Positions 11,001-22,428 are shown, counted from the stretch's first letter. The stretch: DNA of 64,000 bases from Aplysia californica (GCF_000002075.1 NW_004797531.1:366055-430054), one strand, 5' to 3'. A program made the numbers and translations. Notes: generated by a model from the sequence alone, not told the origin.

Positions 11001-14000
11001 TAAGCAATTCACAGCTAAGTCCATACATACACAGATATTTTACCATAAATAATTGGCCTTGGTAGTACCCTAAGGCAATAATTCCCGTCAATGTCATTGA
11101 CCTCACAAATTCTGCTTCAGAACCAATAGCCGAATGATAAAAGAAATGACATTGGAATTCTATAAAAAGGGCCCAAAATGCTATTCTAAATAGTCCTTTA
11201 AAAATGTCTTTGAAGGGGATGCTAGGGGAAGACCTTTCATAGAACGCTTTCTCTTGCTCATGGAAGTCACTGTATGTAAAAATGGGGCCATCAAAAAATT
11301 TTGGTAAACAAAGTATGTAGTACAAGAGATCTATGAATGAAGGATCACTACTCAAATCAGATGGTCTCTGAATTCTTTGACAGATGTCATTTTGTACATC
11401 ACCTGAATCATCACGTTTTCTTTTTACAACTTTTCGGGGCATGTCAATTTGGGAAGCACTCTGAACAATGTCGTTTTCTTGCTTGTTCACTGATGTATTG
11501 GTTTTTTTAGACAACTTATGAACTGACTTGAATTTTATTTTCTCTATGGCAAAGCTCACCAGACCAATATGAACAAATGCCTCAGCTGTAGTGAAATAGT
11601 AAAATATATCTGACTGTCTTTTGTAAAGGCCCAAGTATCCAGCCTGAAAAACAACAAAAACAATACATGTTATACACAAGGCATACATTATTCCATATAA
11701 AGCCAATGGTTTATTTCAATTGCGCACATAATGCATCACAACTGATAAAAGTAGATCTATATTTATTGTATCAAATAACAACTGCAGCCTGACAATAAAC
11801 AGGATCCAGGGTCATTTGTAAACTCACAACTCCAACCTGCAAGCAGGAGCATGTGAAGGATATATCTGCTTGGAGGTGGTTGGCGGGTGCTCTGGTGTGG
11901 TTTGCTCCTTCTTTCCAATCAAACATCTATCGTCCTTATCTCCCCTTCTTCTTTTTTATATTTGTTACTCTCTTGTAACACCTCTAATCTTCTGGCGCTC
12001 AAATGACCTTATGCAGTTGCGAGCGCCGTAAAACCTCTACGTAAAAAAAAAAAAAATCTGCTTGAGAAAAATTACAGCCATCATTAAGGCAAAGCTGTAC
12101 ACCCTCCGACCATCGTCAAGGATGTACAGTAGTCTCCACCTAAGATCCCGGTGTTCAGGAGCAAAAAAAATACGGGATCTTAGGCGAACCGGGATCTTAG
12201 CTGACGAACCCAGGGGAGAATCTATGGTGACCAATGTTAAGGCTCATAATCCGTAAAATGGTCTCCCTCCACTCTAAAATGAACTGACGTAACCTTTAGG
12301 TGGGTTTATGACAAATGGCGAGCAAAGACTCGTTAACCTTGACCTATCACAGTGCATAGCGGCATGAGGCGTGCCATTTTCACTTATTATCTAATTGTAA
12401 GTCTCAAGATCTATGCTTATGCAGTTGACCCTCCCCTTTACCTGTCGAAAGTTTATAGCTTTCCATCTGTGACCAAGTTCCCCCGCCTTTGTCGTCGTTA
12501 CGCACCATTAGGTTGTGACCACACCAATAAAATCCAATCTGTCTCGCAAATTCGGGAATAGAGAAAACTGCTGCAATGGTCAGGGAAGAGTTCACAGTTT
12601 GAAGTGATTCTGCCTGGAGCGAGGTGATGTAAGTTTTGGCGGAGAGCTCAGAAGCGAGTGCGATGTTTGGGGAAAACAAATACATCAGTCAGTTCACACA
12701 TCGGTGTGATCGCGTCTGAGGCAAACATTGTACCATTTCATTGAGTTTTACAACGCTTATGTGATCACATTCACGAGAGCCGTTGATCTTTGACGCGACG
12801 GGCAGTTCATTGATCTTAATTTCCCTCTCGGTTGATCGGTTGTGCCTGCCCGGGTTTCACATCTTCCTGGTCCCAAATTTGGAACCAACAAATACACAAC
12901 CAACTCCATTACATTCAACCGAAACGTACGCCCAGGAAACCTGTGACTCTCCCACGAAGAGAGAATGCTGTTTACACAAGATTAAGAATAGGACACACAC
13001 ACATCACGTAAAAACATTTACTCAAAGGAGAGGAAGCTCCTTTTTGCGTGGAGTGCAACACATATTTTACAGTTCGGCACATCCTGACGGAAGGTGTCGA
13101 CTTCAACGATACACGGTGAAATCCTGTTATAATGAGAGGGAGGGGACTGGGGTGAAATGTCCGTTATAGCAGGATTCTCGTTATAAGGGATCCAGTAATA
13201 AATTCAAGGGAAATAGTAAAATAGGCCTAATCTATGAGTTTGGTGTTCTGTTTATTCCTTTTCGCATTTCCCCTGATCACGATTTTGTTCAACATGATCT
13301 CTTTGTCCTATATGATCAAAAATCGAATCAGGTTTCTTTCTCTAGCACTAGCAATGTTGACAGCTCGGCGCTGGCGATCCGAAAGAAGAGGCTCTGGCTC
13401 TAGGCTAACTCGCCCGCTGTGTTGTCCCCCACCTCACCACACCCTGGGGTACGTTGCTTCTGCCTGCGCACGTCACATATTCACTTCATCTATCACAGCA
13501 TTGTGACCTCTCCATCCCGCACCAGAGAAGTGAGAGGCATGGTAGGCCTGGATAATCTAGACTGGGCTGGTCTATAACGCAATGCGTTCTGCTTGTCTGC
13601 GCATGCCACACCCTCACCACTCATTCACTCCAGCCTTCATTGTTGGTTCACGTGGACTCTCCCATTCTTTGTTCCGCTGGATCACCAACAACTTTCTCTA
13701 CTGGCGAGGTTTTATAATATGTGTAGTAATTGGTCTGTGCACTGTGCACAGCAGCAGCAATACTCTGTTATAACCGAATCGCGTGACCGTCTGATTGCAC
13801 AATAGCAGTATTTTATTTACAAAGATAAAGAAGGGAAAAAAACAGGGTTTTTGAATAGTGTCTTTATAACAGACTTCTCGTTATTTCAGGACTCATTGTA
13901 AGTGGACTCCACTGTACGTACAAAATACTTTAGATGTAAAGATGTCAAAACTCTTTATGACATCGTTAATTCGAGAAAAATTTTAAGTTTTATTAAAGAA

Positions 14001-17000
14001 ATAGAATTGTTTAAAAGGGTATCAAAGGTATAGTTATCGTTCTTGGTGTATATACATACACTAAAATTAATATTATAAATATAAAAGTAAATAAGAGCCT
14101 TTACATTTACAAAAATTTTCATAAATGTCTGTCCGTCCTTTTAACATGATGATGATATGACAGTATGCAGTTGCGAGCGCTGAAAAACTCTTACTAAAAC
14201 ATGACATGATGATAGATTTGTTGCAGTAAAACCTGTTGGCATTTACATGACCAAAGATGAGTCAATAGTGCCATAAAACACCTACTCAATCAATCAACCT
14301 CCGTAAATTGTGATTAGAAATGCGGGAACTTAGCCGAATGTAGACCTTCAGAGTGAATCAGAGTTGGATCTTAGGGGTGACTTTTGTATCGTAAAAATTC
14401 TGTTTTCTTAAAACAGAGAGATCTTAAGCGGTGGGATCTCAGGTGGAGACAACTGTACTGGTACTGCCTTCGCACGCAAAAATATTTACTATAGAAATTT
14501 AAACTAAAAAGAAAAAGAAAGAAAATACTTAGGGCATAAATGTTATAAATACTCATTTCCTTCAAGTTCTTAAAAGACAACCCCACCCCCCCATCAAAAA
14601 ACAGCAACAACAAAAACAAACAACAGAACTACAACAAAATACATTCCTTAGTCAGCTATTTCTTTTCCAGTCAAATAAAATGCATATATAAATGTTAAAG
14701 ACCGGTACAAATGAGTTCCTGCTACTAAAAACAAATCTGAAATACTCTTGTCACAATCTAATTCGAGAGCTTGTTTGTTTGTTTGTTTGTTTGAGTAAAG
14801 AGAAGCACATCAACATAGTACTGGTCATTTAGTAGTGGGGAAAAACAGATAGGAACAACAGGGAAAGTAAAGAAGTAGGATCTACCAGTGCCACCCTCCA
14901 ACCATCCGCTTTGAGAGCCGATAATACAAAATGTGTTCTTATCAACTTAAAAAAATTGCAAACAGAATATTCTTCCCAAACAGAACTTGACACAGGATTC
15001 AAAATGTGGCCCTTTTAAATGCAATAAAAAATTGCAGACAATGCATCCCCACTTCATTTGAACTGGTTTATGTTTGCCAAAAAAAAAAAGTACCGAATCC
15101 AAGCAGTAAACATACCTTTTTCACCATAAAAGAGTGAGAGTTCAAAGAATACGTCATGGAAAGAATAGCTATCCATATTGCCCAAATGCTGTTAGAGTAG
15201 GAGACCGCATAAATCAACGCAGCTTCCACTAGGAGAAGCAGGACACACCTTAGGCCCATGATCCAGTTTAAAATACTAGCATCAAACAGAAGGATGAAGA
15301 ACTTGCATGTCTGAAAAAAAAAAAGGATTTTCAAAGCTTGAGTCAGGATGGATATGTCTATCTTCTTTAAAAATGTAGGCGATTTTATGACCCCATCAAC
15401 ACGATTAAATCTTTAAAGAGAGAGCTTCTGACCATGCCTGTCACGGCCAACCCAGGCTAAGAAGGATACAACAACATCCTAGCAGAAAAACCGAGATACT
15501 TGATACAAATTTGGGAATCAAACTCAGGTCTCCTGAGTGCGGCAGTGAAGCGCCTAACCACTATACCACAGATGCCCGCGTGTCTACCTTCACACTGATT
15601 GAAAAGAAATATTATCATTATATTATTAAGAATAAGCATGTCATTAGCATTTTTCAACTTTACCAGATACAGTAGCACATTTGTGCATGAATTGGGACAC
15701 TGAAGTTAAAGGAACAGTGACTGACAATGTCCGGTCCAAAAAATACAAATAGAGTAAACATAAATGTGAACACTCACTTGTTCTTTGAATCCAAAGGCAC
15801 GGCAAGACTGACATATAATGATGCGCAATACATTGAAAAAGAGAAGCTGCCATGTCAGTGTCCTCCATCTTCCCCATTCTACATCAGACAGGTCCTGAAA
15901 AGGGCACAAAGATTTCACACAAATTAACAGATGAAATTTCACGTGTTTGAACATACATCAATTTTCATGCATAAAAGATATCAAAATATTGTAGGACTTT
16001 TTTTCTTATAATATCGCTCTGAAGGTTGCAAATGTGTAGTTTTCTCATCAGGAAGGTGAACAATTCAGGGAAAGTTACCTTTCATGTCAAAAGACAAGAT
16101 TTGATTAAAAGATTAAAATAATAAATATCAAACATACTCATGAAACTGAAATCAATTCATATATCATTCTTTTCATCTTTTTGTCCATTTTTGCACTGAG
16201 TTAACATTAACATCTAGTAAGATACATTTGAAAATAAAACGTTTGGTTTTGCACAGACTGCTTTTATCACATAAAATAACACTACATAGACAGAGACATG
16301 GTTTTCGACATAACTTTTCATTTGAACTGCAACCAGACCAATCTAATTTTTTTAAAATTCTCTCGTTTACCAATGTCCAAGTGGAAAAACCAGTAAACCT
16401 AAGCAAGCTACTCATACTAGTTAGTGTTCATGATCAATATAGTTCTATTATATAAATGTGAGCATAGGTTTGGGAGTTGCAGTAGGGTGTGCATGATCAG
16501 TGTCATTTTTATGTTGTATTCTTTGATTCTATTAAATATAAATGGAATTTGACTGGAACTGACACTCTTTAGTCTCGTTTTGCATTTTATATGTTTTTCA
16601 ATCATCGAAAGGAGATCAGGAAATGAAGACAAATATCACCTGCTTTCTTCCCAAGAAAGCCCAGCCAGGGGTCAGGGTATTCTCAGAGAATGGAGTCCTC
16701 TGGAAATCTGTTATGAAAAATATTGATAACAAAATGTATTATATTGCAATTATCACAAACAATTTCAGATTACATAAAAAGCATGCATTTCAAACTACAA
16801 GCTGGCCGGAAGCAACTTAGCAGTTATTTTCATTACTTCATAAAAACCCAAGTCTATCATTACTAATCACAAAATCCCCTAAAAAATTATTATGCAGCCT
16901 ATTGAATTACTCTTCACAACAGGACAACTTTCTGACAGCCACCATAATGTTTGCTCGACCTTGCTGAAATGACAAAAAATCCCAGATATAATGCAAGTCC

Positions 17001-17361
17001 AAGAATCCTCTTAATCACAGAAAAATGGTACGAAATAAAGTCAAAATTGTCTGAGATAGCTATCCACAGAGGAGGAGAAAAGTGGCTGTCTTTGACCGGT
17101 AGCCCGTTTGCAGTTTCCTTAACATATGAATATAAAAAAAACACAACTAGGGGAAAATGAGAAGTGGCTGTTTGTACAGGTGAATGTCTTATACAGGTGG
17201 CCGTAAGAACAGACTTAATTGTACTGAAAACCAATTGAAAGAAAAAGTGGTGACCTACTTTCACTCTCGAGGCGCAAGTGATACAGAGCATTAGCTATGC
17301 TACCGATTCCAGCAATCCAGTAGATGATCCTTTCAGCTCTTGGAAGAATATCAACAGTCAT
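7937..17361 (-). CDS. HHAT: Hedgehog acyltransferase (HHAT/Rasp, MBOAT family), six exons, last exon not found
   Basis: The exons (minus strand, in order) are 17361-17255, 16697-16640, 15894-15778, 15310-15116, 11643-10693 and 8081-7937. They join in phase to about 524 codons. HHAT is a multipass ER/Golgi membrane-bound O-acyltransferase that palmitoylates the N-terminus of secreted Hedgehog. The model begins MTVDILPRAER, comparable to the human start MLPRWELALY, and then shows the family block DLSDVEW. In exon 5 the catalytic Asp lies in YFDVGL (about residue 401) and the catalytic His in FWHGAS (about 441). This is a spacing of 40, identical to human D339-H379. A Lys/Arg-rich loop near residues 190-245 is longer than in human HHAT. 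The final exon, about 30 residues around the conserved GWPW-like segment, was not identified, so the 3' end is open. Introns are full of transposons. Confidence 0.9.
8259..8512. repeat. Foldback with about 110-bp arms
   Basis: The left arm 8259-8368 and right arm 8402-8512 are nearly perfect inverted copies around a 33-nt loop. The outer part of each arm is a SINE-C 3' tail (GAGCGGGGATTTGCACTATA); the inner part is a non-SINE stretch with ACACGTCACGCGTATGAAAG. The right arm continues into a whole SINE-C. Confidence 0.92.
8443..8795 (-). mobile_element. SINE-C, full-length, tRNA-derived
   Basis: On the minus strand it starts with a tRNA-like head: TCGGTGGCCTTGTGGTTAGG is the A-box region and GGGGTTTGGGGGTTCGAGCC the B-box region. 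The body includes CTGGGTAACACTTT-like and CAGGTGGGAATGGGTACCC blocks. It ends with GCGCATAGAG..TATACAAATGCTATC. It lies in the HHAT intron between exons 5 and 6. Confidence 0.85.
9961..10588. mobile_element. MITE with 20-bp TIRs, split by a LINE fragment
   Basis: The ends are CTGTCCCCGTGGTTTTATGC at 9961 and its inverted partner (CTGTCCCCGTCGTTTTATGC) ending 10588. CTAAGC is repeated directly outside (9955-9960, 10589-10594) as a target duplication. The inner 10046-10496 is a LINE 3' fragment, leaving a MITE of about 180 bp. A right-half copy is at 18868-18958. Confidence 0.85.
10046..10496 (+). mobile_element. 5'-truncated LINE with (AAAGT)n tail
   Basis: Encodes PTLTYQCQMWTTNKTLE, CEMRCLRKAVNKTRRDK and RIKWYGHLLRLPTHHPAQRA. 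It ends GGCAGATAAAAGTAAAAG and then AAAGT units. About 95 percent alike by eye to 24050-24500, so it is a young copy. It inserted inside the MITE at 9961-10588. Confidence 0.9.
10693..11643 (-). CDS. HHAT: HHAT exon 5 (large catalytic exon)
   Basis: A 951-nt, 317-codon exon in phase 0 carries most of the MBOAT fold. Visible features in order are AGYLGLYKR, a Lys-rich loop with PRKVVKRKRDD, KFFDGPIFTYSDF (human NGPILSFSEF), VKYLCMYGLSCELLRFEG, SPRCISWVFSYTDMWKYF, and then FWHGAS. It ends TTG|GTAAGT. Human HHAT codes this region over several exons. The single large exon suggests intron loss or a different ancestral layout. Confidence 0.95.
11873..12055 (+). mobile_element. SINE-A copy with target duplication
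   Basis: Starts GAGGTGGTTGGCGGGTGCTC, ends in the tail TTATGCAGTTGCGAGCGCCG, TAAAACCTCTAC and an A-run. ATCTGCTTG is directly repeated at both ends (11864-11872, 12056-12064). In HHAT intron 4. Confidence 0.9.
12127..14455. mobile_element. TA-flanked DNA transposon H, with nested insertions
   Basis: The left end is CAGTAGTCTCCACCTAAGAT. The right end, reversed, is CAGTTGTCTCCACCTGAGAT. TA lies outside each end (12125-12126, 14456-14457). Both ends carry repeated GGGATCTTAG-type subterminal motifs. The right end plus body (12470-12830) match 37624-38205 in inverted order. No transposase was recognised. A second element, 13112-13914, and a SINE tail at about 14165-14200 sit inside it. Confidence 0.75.
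13112..13914. mobile_element. Pogo/Tigger-like TA element nested in H
   Basis: The left end is CACGGTGAAATCCTGTTATA and the right end, reversed, CAGTGGAGTCCACTTACAAT, with TA on both sides. Inner TGTTATAATGAGAG and TTATAACAGACTTCTCGTTA motifs resemble pogo/Tigger ends (CAGTGGAACCTCGTTATAAC). The ends match only partly; no transposase seen. Confidence 0.55.
15116..15310 (-). CDS. HHAT: HHAT exon 4
   Basis: 195 nt, phase 0, after a poly-pyrimidine acceptor and before AAG|GTATGT. It encodes 65 mostly hydrophobic residues with two or three membrane segments, including the stretch ending HSFMVKK. The position and topology fit the N-terminal helices of HHAT. Confidence 0.85.
15430..15590 (-). mobile_element. 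SINE-D fragment, tRNA-derived
   Basis: On the minus strand, CTGTGGTATAGTGGTTAGGC is an A-box region and GACCTGAGTTTGATTCCCA a B-box region. A tail block GCCTGGGTTGGCCGTGAC is also present at 42690-42785. It lies in HHAT intron 3. Confidence 0.65.
15778..15894 (-). CDS. HHAT: HHAT exon 3
   Basis: 117 nt, phase 0 on both sides, with acceptor TTTTCAG and donor CAA|GTGAGT. It encodes DLSDVEWGRWRTLTWQ followed by a hydrophobic helix. It aligns with human DATDFEWSFWMEWGKQW. Confidence 0.9.
16640..16697 (-). CDS. HHAT: HHAT exon 2
   Basis: A short 58-nt exon encodes TPFSENTLTPGWAFLGRKQ. It is bounded by an AG acceptor (cagag|G) and the donor CAG|GTGATA. It bridges the first membrane helix to the conserved DxxDxEW block, matching the human segment that contains ETDTLFGGLKK. 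Confidence 0.8.
17255..17361 (-). CDS. HHAT: HHAT exon 1 (start codon)
   Basis: ATG at 17361 opens MTVDILPRAERIIYW, a start plus first membrane segment like that of human HHAT. A donor GTCACC after 17255 leaves phase 2. This is the only nearby donor that keeps the frame into exon 2. A stronger-looking GTAGGT four bases earlier would break it. Confidence 0.75.
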
Positions 17362-17399
17362 GTCAAATCTATTTACTGGAAGAAATGGAGTGAATAATA

Positions 17400-18200
17400 A
17401 CATTACTTACAGGGATAACTTATAAGAAAGTAGCTGGGCCCCCTTTCGATGAAAGAAATGATCAGTACATTAAAATCAACTGAAAGTCATTAGCCTACTA
17501 CATTTACACTCTACTGGAATTTTAGCAATAAATGTTGAGAGGAAAGTGACGCACATGTTTCCAGGTTGCCAAATATATAATAAATGTATAGATTGATTCT
17601 CTATTCCACTTTCGTGGTTGTACACTCTATAATTTCAAAGGTGTGGAACAGTGCGCACGGATAGTGAACGGAAACCTCACTTGTTTACAATGGCGTCTTA
17701 GAAGACGGACTTTCCCAAGATTAAAACTCTGTGTGGACGAAACAAAGCATTTGGGAAAAATCTGGGAAAGCAGTTTGCGTGGATTTTTAAAAGTTAGGTC
17801 CTAGCCACATGGATGCTGTGGACACCTGCAAAGTTTCAAAGGTGTGGGTTAGGTCATAAGGGAGGAGTTTGTGCACAAAGCCTCCCAAGTCCACTTTTAG
17901 ATACATGTATTACTGCTTGGCAAGAATATATAAGTCATGAAAAGTGGTAAGTTTATTTTGACAGCATTGGTTGAATCTACAAAAATGATACAAAGCAAAA
18001 ACAAGATATGACCATACTTTAAGAGTGCAACACAACTTTTTAAAGAAACTTAATGATTCAAACAAGAAAAAGGTGATTCTCAGTTATCAAATATCTTTAG
18101 GAAAATTCAAAATGGAAAGGACAATCGAAAACAAATGTCATATCTCCAAGATATAAATTATTTAGATAGTGAACTGATCAATTAAAAAAGACTTTTAAAT
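17400..18200. other. Upstream of HHAT, nothing recognised
   Basis: Unique-looking AT-rich DNA 5' of HHAT exon 1. No open frame of note and no repeat shared with the rest of the window. It should contain the HHAT promoter, but no clear element stands out. Confidence 0.5.
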
Positions 18201-18204
18201 TAAA

Positions 18205-19290
18205 TCCTTCGAAGCCTACTCTTATTAATTTAAGGACCACCAATGGATATTCAGCCCTTCTCCGATGAGACTTGGTGTTCCATCTTATCTACTTTAAAAT
18301 CAGGGATGTGGATGAAAGACATCAGTCAGAAGGGTCCAGGACAGGGGCGGCTCGTGGGGCTAAAAAGTGGGCATGCACAATTAAGCTACAGCAGGTTGAA
18401 GATAGTCAAGGGCATAGTGAATGGATTGTCGCTTTGATTTCTAGAACTAAATCTATTTGTTAGCTAAAACATCAATTTCTTCATCCAGCATTGGAACTGA
18501 ACGCTCAAGTAATAAATGTCACCACTACACTACGAAACCATTCAAAGGCACAACTCACAGGATGCAGATGGTGACTTAAGTATGTCACTTTCACCTTCCT
18601 CAGGTTCACGGTCACTAAGTCACTTAAAATAGTGGCAAGACAATGAACCAATCACAATTCACTTGAGCACGCCGCTGAATTGCTCCGGGGATCACATCAT
18701 TTTGGCATAGAATAGTGTGCAGTCTATCGCGTTTATTTTTAGACTGCCAACTGTGGGCTATGTTTCGTGGGTGCACATTTGAGATGTGCCGTCTTATTAA
18801 TATCAATGTACCGCCAAACTCTCTATGAGTGTCGTCATCGTGTGGGTTATTTTCCTTTATCATTCTTTCTTAAAATTAACAAAATCGTGTAATTTTCTCA
18901 TTTTTTGGCTCAGTTTGCATAATTTCATAATTTTTCTTGCATAAAACGACGGGGATAGATATTTGGCTAGTGTTTGTTTCTGACTTCTTTTATTTTAAGT
19001 TTGAAGATGCTTTTCGTAATAGAACATTACAAATTTTTGGGGGGCACTGCACAACCGTGCTCTATGGACCTGGTCTAGGAGTAGTAGTAGAAAACAGAAA
19101 AAGAGTCATGAATAAGGGAGAGAGGAACATGGGTGGAAGGTGACAGAAATGAGAGGAAAGTAGATGACAGAACAGGACTAGAATATTATTTCTAGAGAAG
19201 AACATTTTTTTGTCTATGTCAGGTTTTGATCCCCGGATTTTTTTTACTGAGAGACAAATTACTTTACCTCTTAGACCATGCCAAACCCCT
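18205..19290 (-). mobile_element. SINE-B copy split by a 0.7-kb insertion
   Basis: 18205-18345 matches the 3' half of SINE-B reversed (GAAGCCTACTCTTATT, GGGATGTGGATGAAAGACA). 19070-19290 matches its 5' half (TAGGAGTAGTAGTAGAAAAC to the tRNA-like head). The two abut at the same internal point of the SINE. The intervening DNA begins CAGGGGCGGCTCGTGGGG, like some hAT ends, and holds a MITE half at 18868-18958. Confidence 0.6.
18868..18958 (+). repeat. Right half of the 9961-type MITE
   Basis: TTGGCTCAGTTTGCATAATT, then TTTTTCTTGCATAAAACGAC and GGGGATAG, nearly identical to 10497-10588. Confidence 0.85.
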
Positions 19291-19589
19291 AATGGGTCCT
19301 GTACTCTAGGCCCTGTACAAATTCAGTTCGATCACAAAAATATGCCTTGTCCACAACCTGTACATGTGCAGTGTAGTTGGATCTGCCTTGATGGAAATCT
19401 ACAGCTTGCCGAGAATAAAAAAATAGTGCTTGAGCTTGGATTCTTTTAATCAGGCACTGCCAGATGATATTTTATCAACAAATTGGAAGTTTCATATTGA
19501 AAACAAGCAGTTCAAAATCATAGGGTTTGAGTTAAAAATCTGTGTAATTTTTACTACAGACTCTTAACAAGCTTTGACTTCTTGTGCGG

Positions 19590-19835
19590 CTTCTACCAAA
19601 CACCACTTGATATTATATGACTTTTCGGTTTTTCCGATATGCAAAGAGCCAAAGGAGTTCAGTATTTGGATAATTTTTACTTTCACTCCTGCAAACAGAT
19701 GTACTGCTTTTGGGAGTCAAACAGACATATTTTTGTGCTGCAGATCATACATGGCCATTAAAACTAAAACTGTCTCAGATCGATTATTTTTCAAGAAAAT
19801 TTCCAACCTAAAAACATTATATTATAAGCACGGGG
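19590..19835 (-). repeat. Dispersed repeat family F, copy 1
   Basis: Reversed, it shows TTTTCTTGAAAAATAATCGA, GACAGTTTTAGT, TGATCTGCAGCA and GAGTGAAAGTAAAAATTA. These blocks recur at 25790-25990, 36225-36385 and 36515-36675. Class unknown. Confidence 0.75.
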
Positions 19836-19959
19836 GGGGGGGGGGGGGGGGGGGGGGGCNNNNNNNNNNNNNNNNNNNNNNNNNNNNNNNNNNNNNNNNN
19901 NNNNNNNNNNNNNNNNNNNNNNNNNNNNNNNNNNNNNNNNNNNNNNNNNNNNNNNNNNN
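19832..19959. other. Poly-G run and 100-N assembly gap
   Basis: An uninterrupted run of about 27 G ends at an exact 100-N block (19860-19959), and C-rich sequence resumes. The gap is of fixed length, so its true size is unknown. Confidence 0.99.
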
Positions 19960-20215
19960 CCCCCAGGTTTTTTTTAACCATAGGGTAGCATCCCCTGAAA
20001 CCCCTTGGATTGGTCCAAGATGCGGAAATTGCTACATTAGTATAAGCTTCAGTGTAATATACGGAAGTCCAAATGAAAATCATCAAATATTTCAAACACT
20101 CATTAATTTTACATGACATAAAGTCAACACTTGTGTAATTAAAAATGAGCAAAAAAAGATTTATACAACCCTAGCATGAGACGGAACGTAAAAGTAAAAT
20201 AATACATGTACACAG
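19960..20215 (+). repeat. Dispersed repeat family E, copy 1
   Basis: Shares with 37050-37270 the blocks TGGTCCA.GA.TGCGGAAATT, AATCATC.GATATTT, CATTAATTT.ACA and CTAGCATGAGA..G.ACGT-AAAGTAAAA. Class unknown. Confidence 0.65.
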
Positions 20216-20286
20216 CATTCATTTCCTAAAAATCCTCAAAAGAAAACAATTTAAATTCAACCTTTAAGACTTCTAATTTTGTTTTA

Positions 20287-20490
20287 TTGATAGGTCAGTA
20301 TGTTAGTGTTTTAGCGCATATAAAAACCGGCAGCTTGCACTGTATGCTTCCCAGGAAGTTTAGACTGTTTCAGAATGCTATCAGGTCTGCCGGGGTAGTA
20401 ATATATATATAGATTGTAAAGTGCATAGAGAGCTTGCTGTAGAGCGGGAATTTGCACTGTGCAAATGCTATTTATTATTATTTATTAATG
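20287..20490 (+). mobile_element. SINE-C, 5'-truncated
   Basis: Matches the 3' half of SINE-C in plus orientation: GTCAGTATGTTAGTGTTTTA, ATGCTTCCCAGGAAGTTTAG, and the tail AGAGCGGGAATTTGCACTGT with (TATT)n. Confidence 0.85.
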
Positions 20491-21329
20491 TGAAAATACC
20501 TAATGTTTTGTCGTCGCCTCGGAACTATTTTTTCCAAAGTTCCTCTTTACCTAAGTACACTTTGGACAAAATAGTTCTGAGGCAACGATGTGTCTGAAAA
20601 AGAAAAGAAGCAGAAAGCTGAAATTTAATTAAAACTAACAAATCAGGCTCAGGGTGCATCTTGGCATACTTTTAAAAAATACTTGGGATAAGAGTGAGGC
20701 AATCATAATTACCAGACTGAGTGAAACAGGACGCTATTCTTTATTTTACCACTATAAACATCAATTTTTCTTACATGAATGGGATATTGTATGTAATTTA
20801 TGAAATCATACTTCTTCATTCGCGTTCTCTCTCTCTCTCTCTTTCTATCTTTCTTGCTCCAATTGTGTATGAGTGTATGTCCCTTTTGAGGGGGGGGGGA
20901 TGATTAACATTAAATGTCTACACCTTGTGAATGACTGCATGATCATCTTTCATTATTTTACTCTTTTTGTCTCTCAGATTCTGAAATTTAATCTTTGTGA
21001 ATTTTAAAGGAATGTGACACAGTGATGGGGAACTGTCTGTTAAGTTTTCCTTGTTTCTGGACTTTGGAAGACTCTCCCATTGATTGTCAAAGTTTATTTT
21101 GTAAAGACCTTCTCCTTAACTTATATTATATATATCAGAGGCTTCATATTGTACTAACAGTTTGGTCTTTTTTTTTGTCTACCCGACCTGACAGTTTAGT
21201 GGACTGCAATTTTGGTAATATTAATCATGGAATAAAAATGTGATCCACAAATTTCATATAGTAGGGTCTTGCATTGATATTAAATCATTGTGAGGCATTC
21301 TGGCCGTTGTGCATTTTTTTTTCTGATTT

Positions 21330-21600
21330 TATTTTTTTGGCTCAACACTTTTTATGTCTATTTAAAAAAAGATCTCTGTGTGGATTTTACTGAAAAATGA
21401 AAGGCACAAAAATGTAAATTTGCAGTTTCTAAGGACTCTCAAGCTCTCTTTGGAAGTAGCCAAATTTTGGCAGCCATTTTCTCGCTAATGTTACCTCTGA
21501 ACCCCACCTCAGTCAATCACAAATATCTCGACTTCATGATATAGAGTATCATTTTGAAATGATACCAAACTGATGAGCGCCTGATTCCACCACGTCGTGA
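21330..21600 (+). repeat. Dispersed repeat family G, copy 2
   Basis: GGATTTTACTGAAAAATGA, GCAGCCATTTTCTCGCTAAT, GTTACCTCTGAACCCCACCT and GCCTGATTCCACCACGTC parallel 4270-4560. Confidence 0.75.
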
Positions 21601-21796
21601 CACAATTATTATTGCAGTTCTGAAAATGGCAACATAATCTATATATTTGTGTGTTTTATATTAAGTAAAAACTGCCACTCAACGATGCTGTACATACTAT
21701 CCACTTTCTATGAGTCTGGCCTCTAATAAGATTTTGTCTTCAATTTCGGTGTTTGCTTTTGTGGAAAAGGCACTCAGGGCAATATAAATAGATGCA

Positions 21797-22315
21797 ATTT
21801 TGACAATGACAATGACAATCTTAATTCATTTCGCAGGGAGAAATTAGTCTTGGTCGTTAACAATGGCAGTAAACATTACACTCACACATACGCACAACAA
21901 GACAGGACATTAGTAAATACATCCCGAGAACGAAGAAAAAGAAGAAGAAAGTAAATACATGTCTCACGTGCTGGAACAACCCGCTCCGTAAAACATTCTA
22001 TCTCTCTTTCTCTCTCTGTTTCATTTGTAGCACTGTGTGTTCAGTAACCGCACTGCAGTTGGAACGAATATATCTATATCTGTCTGTTTTTGCTTTTTTG
22101 GAAATGTATCGTTTACTGCGGGTTGATAATTGAAATTCCAATGTCAGTGGGTGGCTATGGTCACTAAACATTATTTCCGCCTTCATTAGAATGTTTGTTT
22201 TGTGCAGAAATTCAAAGTTACTTAGGTCTCCCCCAATTGTTCTTGATGCCTTTCTGATCAACTTGTTTATTTTTATGATGTGCTGCCTTCCCAAATCGCT
22301 ACCATAGCTGCTACA
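21797..22315 (-). mobile_element. LINE 3' remnant with (CATTGT)n tail
   Basis: Minus-strand residues INKLIRKASRTIGGDLSNFE, then SDHSHPLTLEFQLSTRSKRY, match the C-terminal end of LINE ORF2 proteins of the kind at 31511-32605 (SDPSHPLxxxFxLLPSGRRYR). The end is AATTTCTCCCTGCGAAATGA followed by GTCATT units (21797-21820). Confidence 0.7.
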
Positions 22316-22337
22316 GGTGTGTGTCTGTGTATGTATG

Positions 22338-22354
22338 AGTGTAAGTGTACATGA

Positions 22355-22428
<74 letters not shown>

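Noticed and set aside
17253-17259. Better-scoring donor GTAGGT for HHAT exon 1
   Set aside because: It gives phase 1, which meets a stop or wrong residues in exon 2. GTCACC four bases later keeps the conserved frame.
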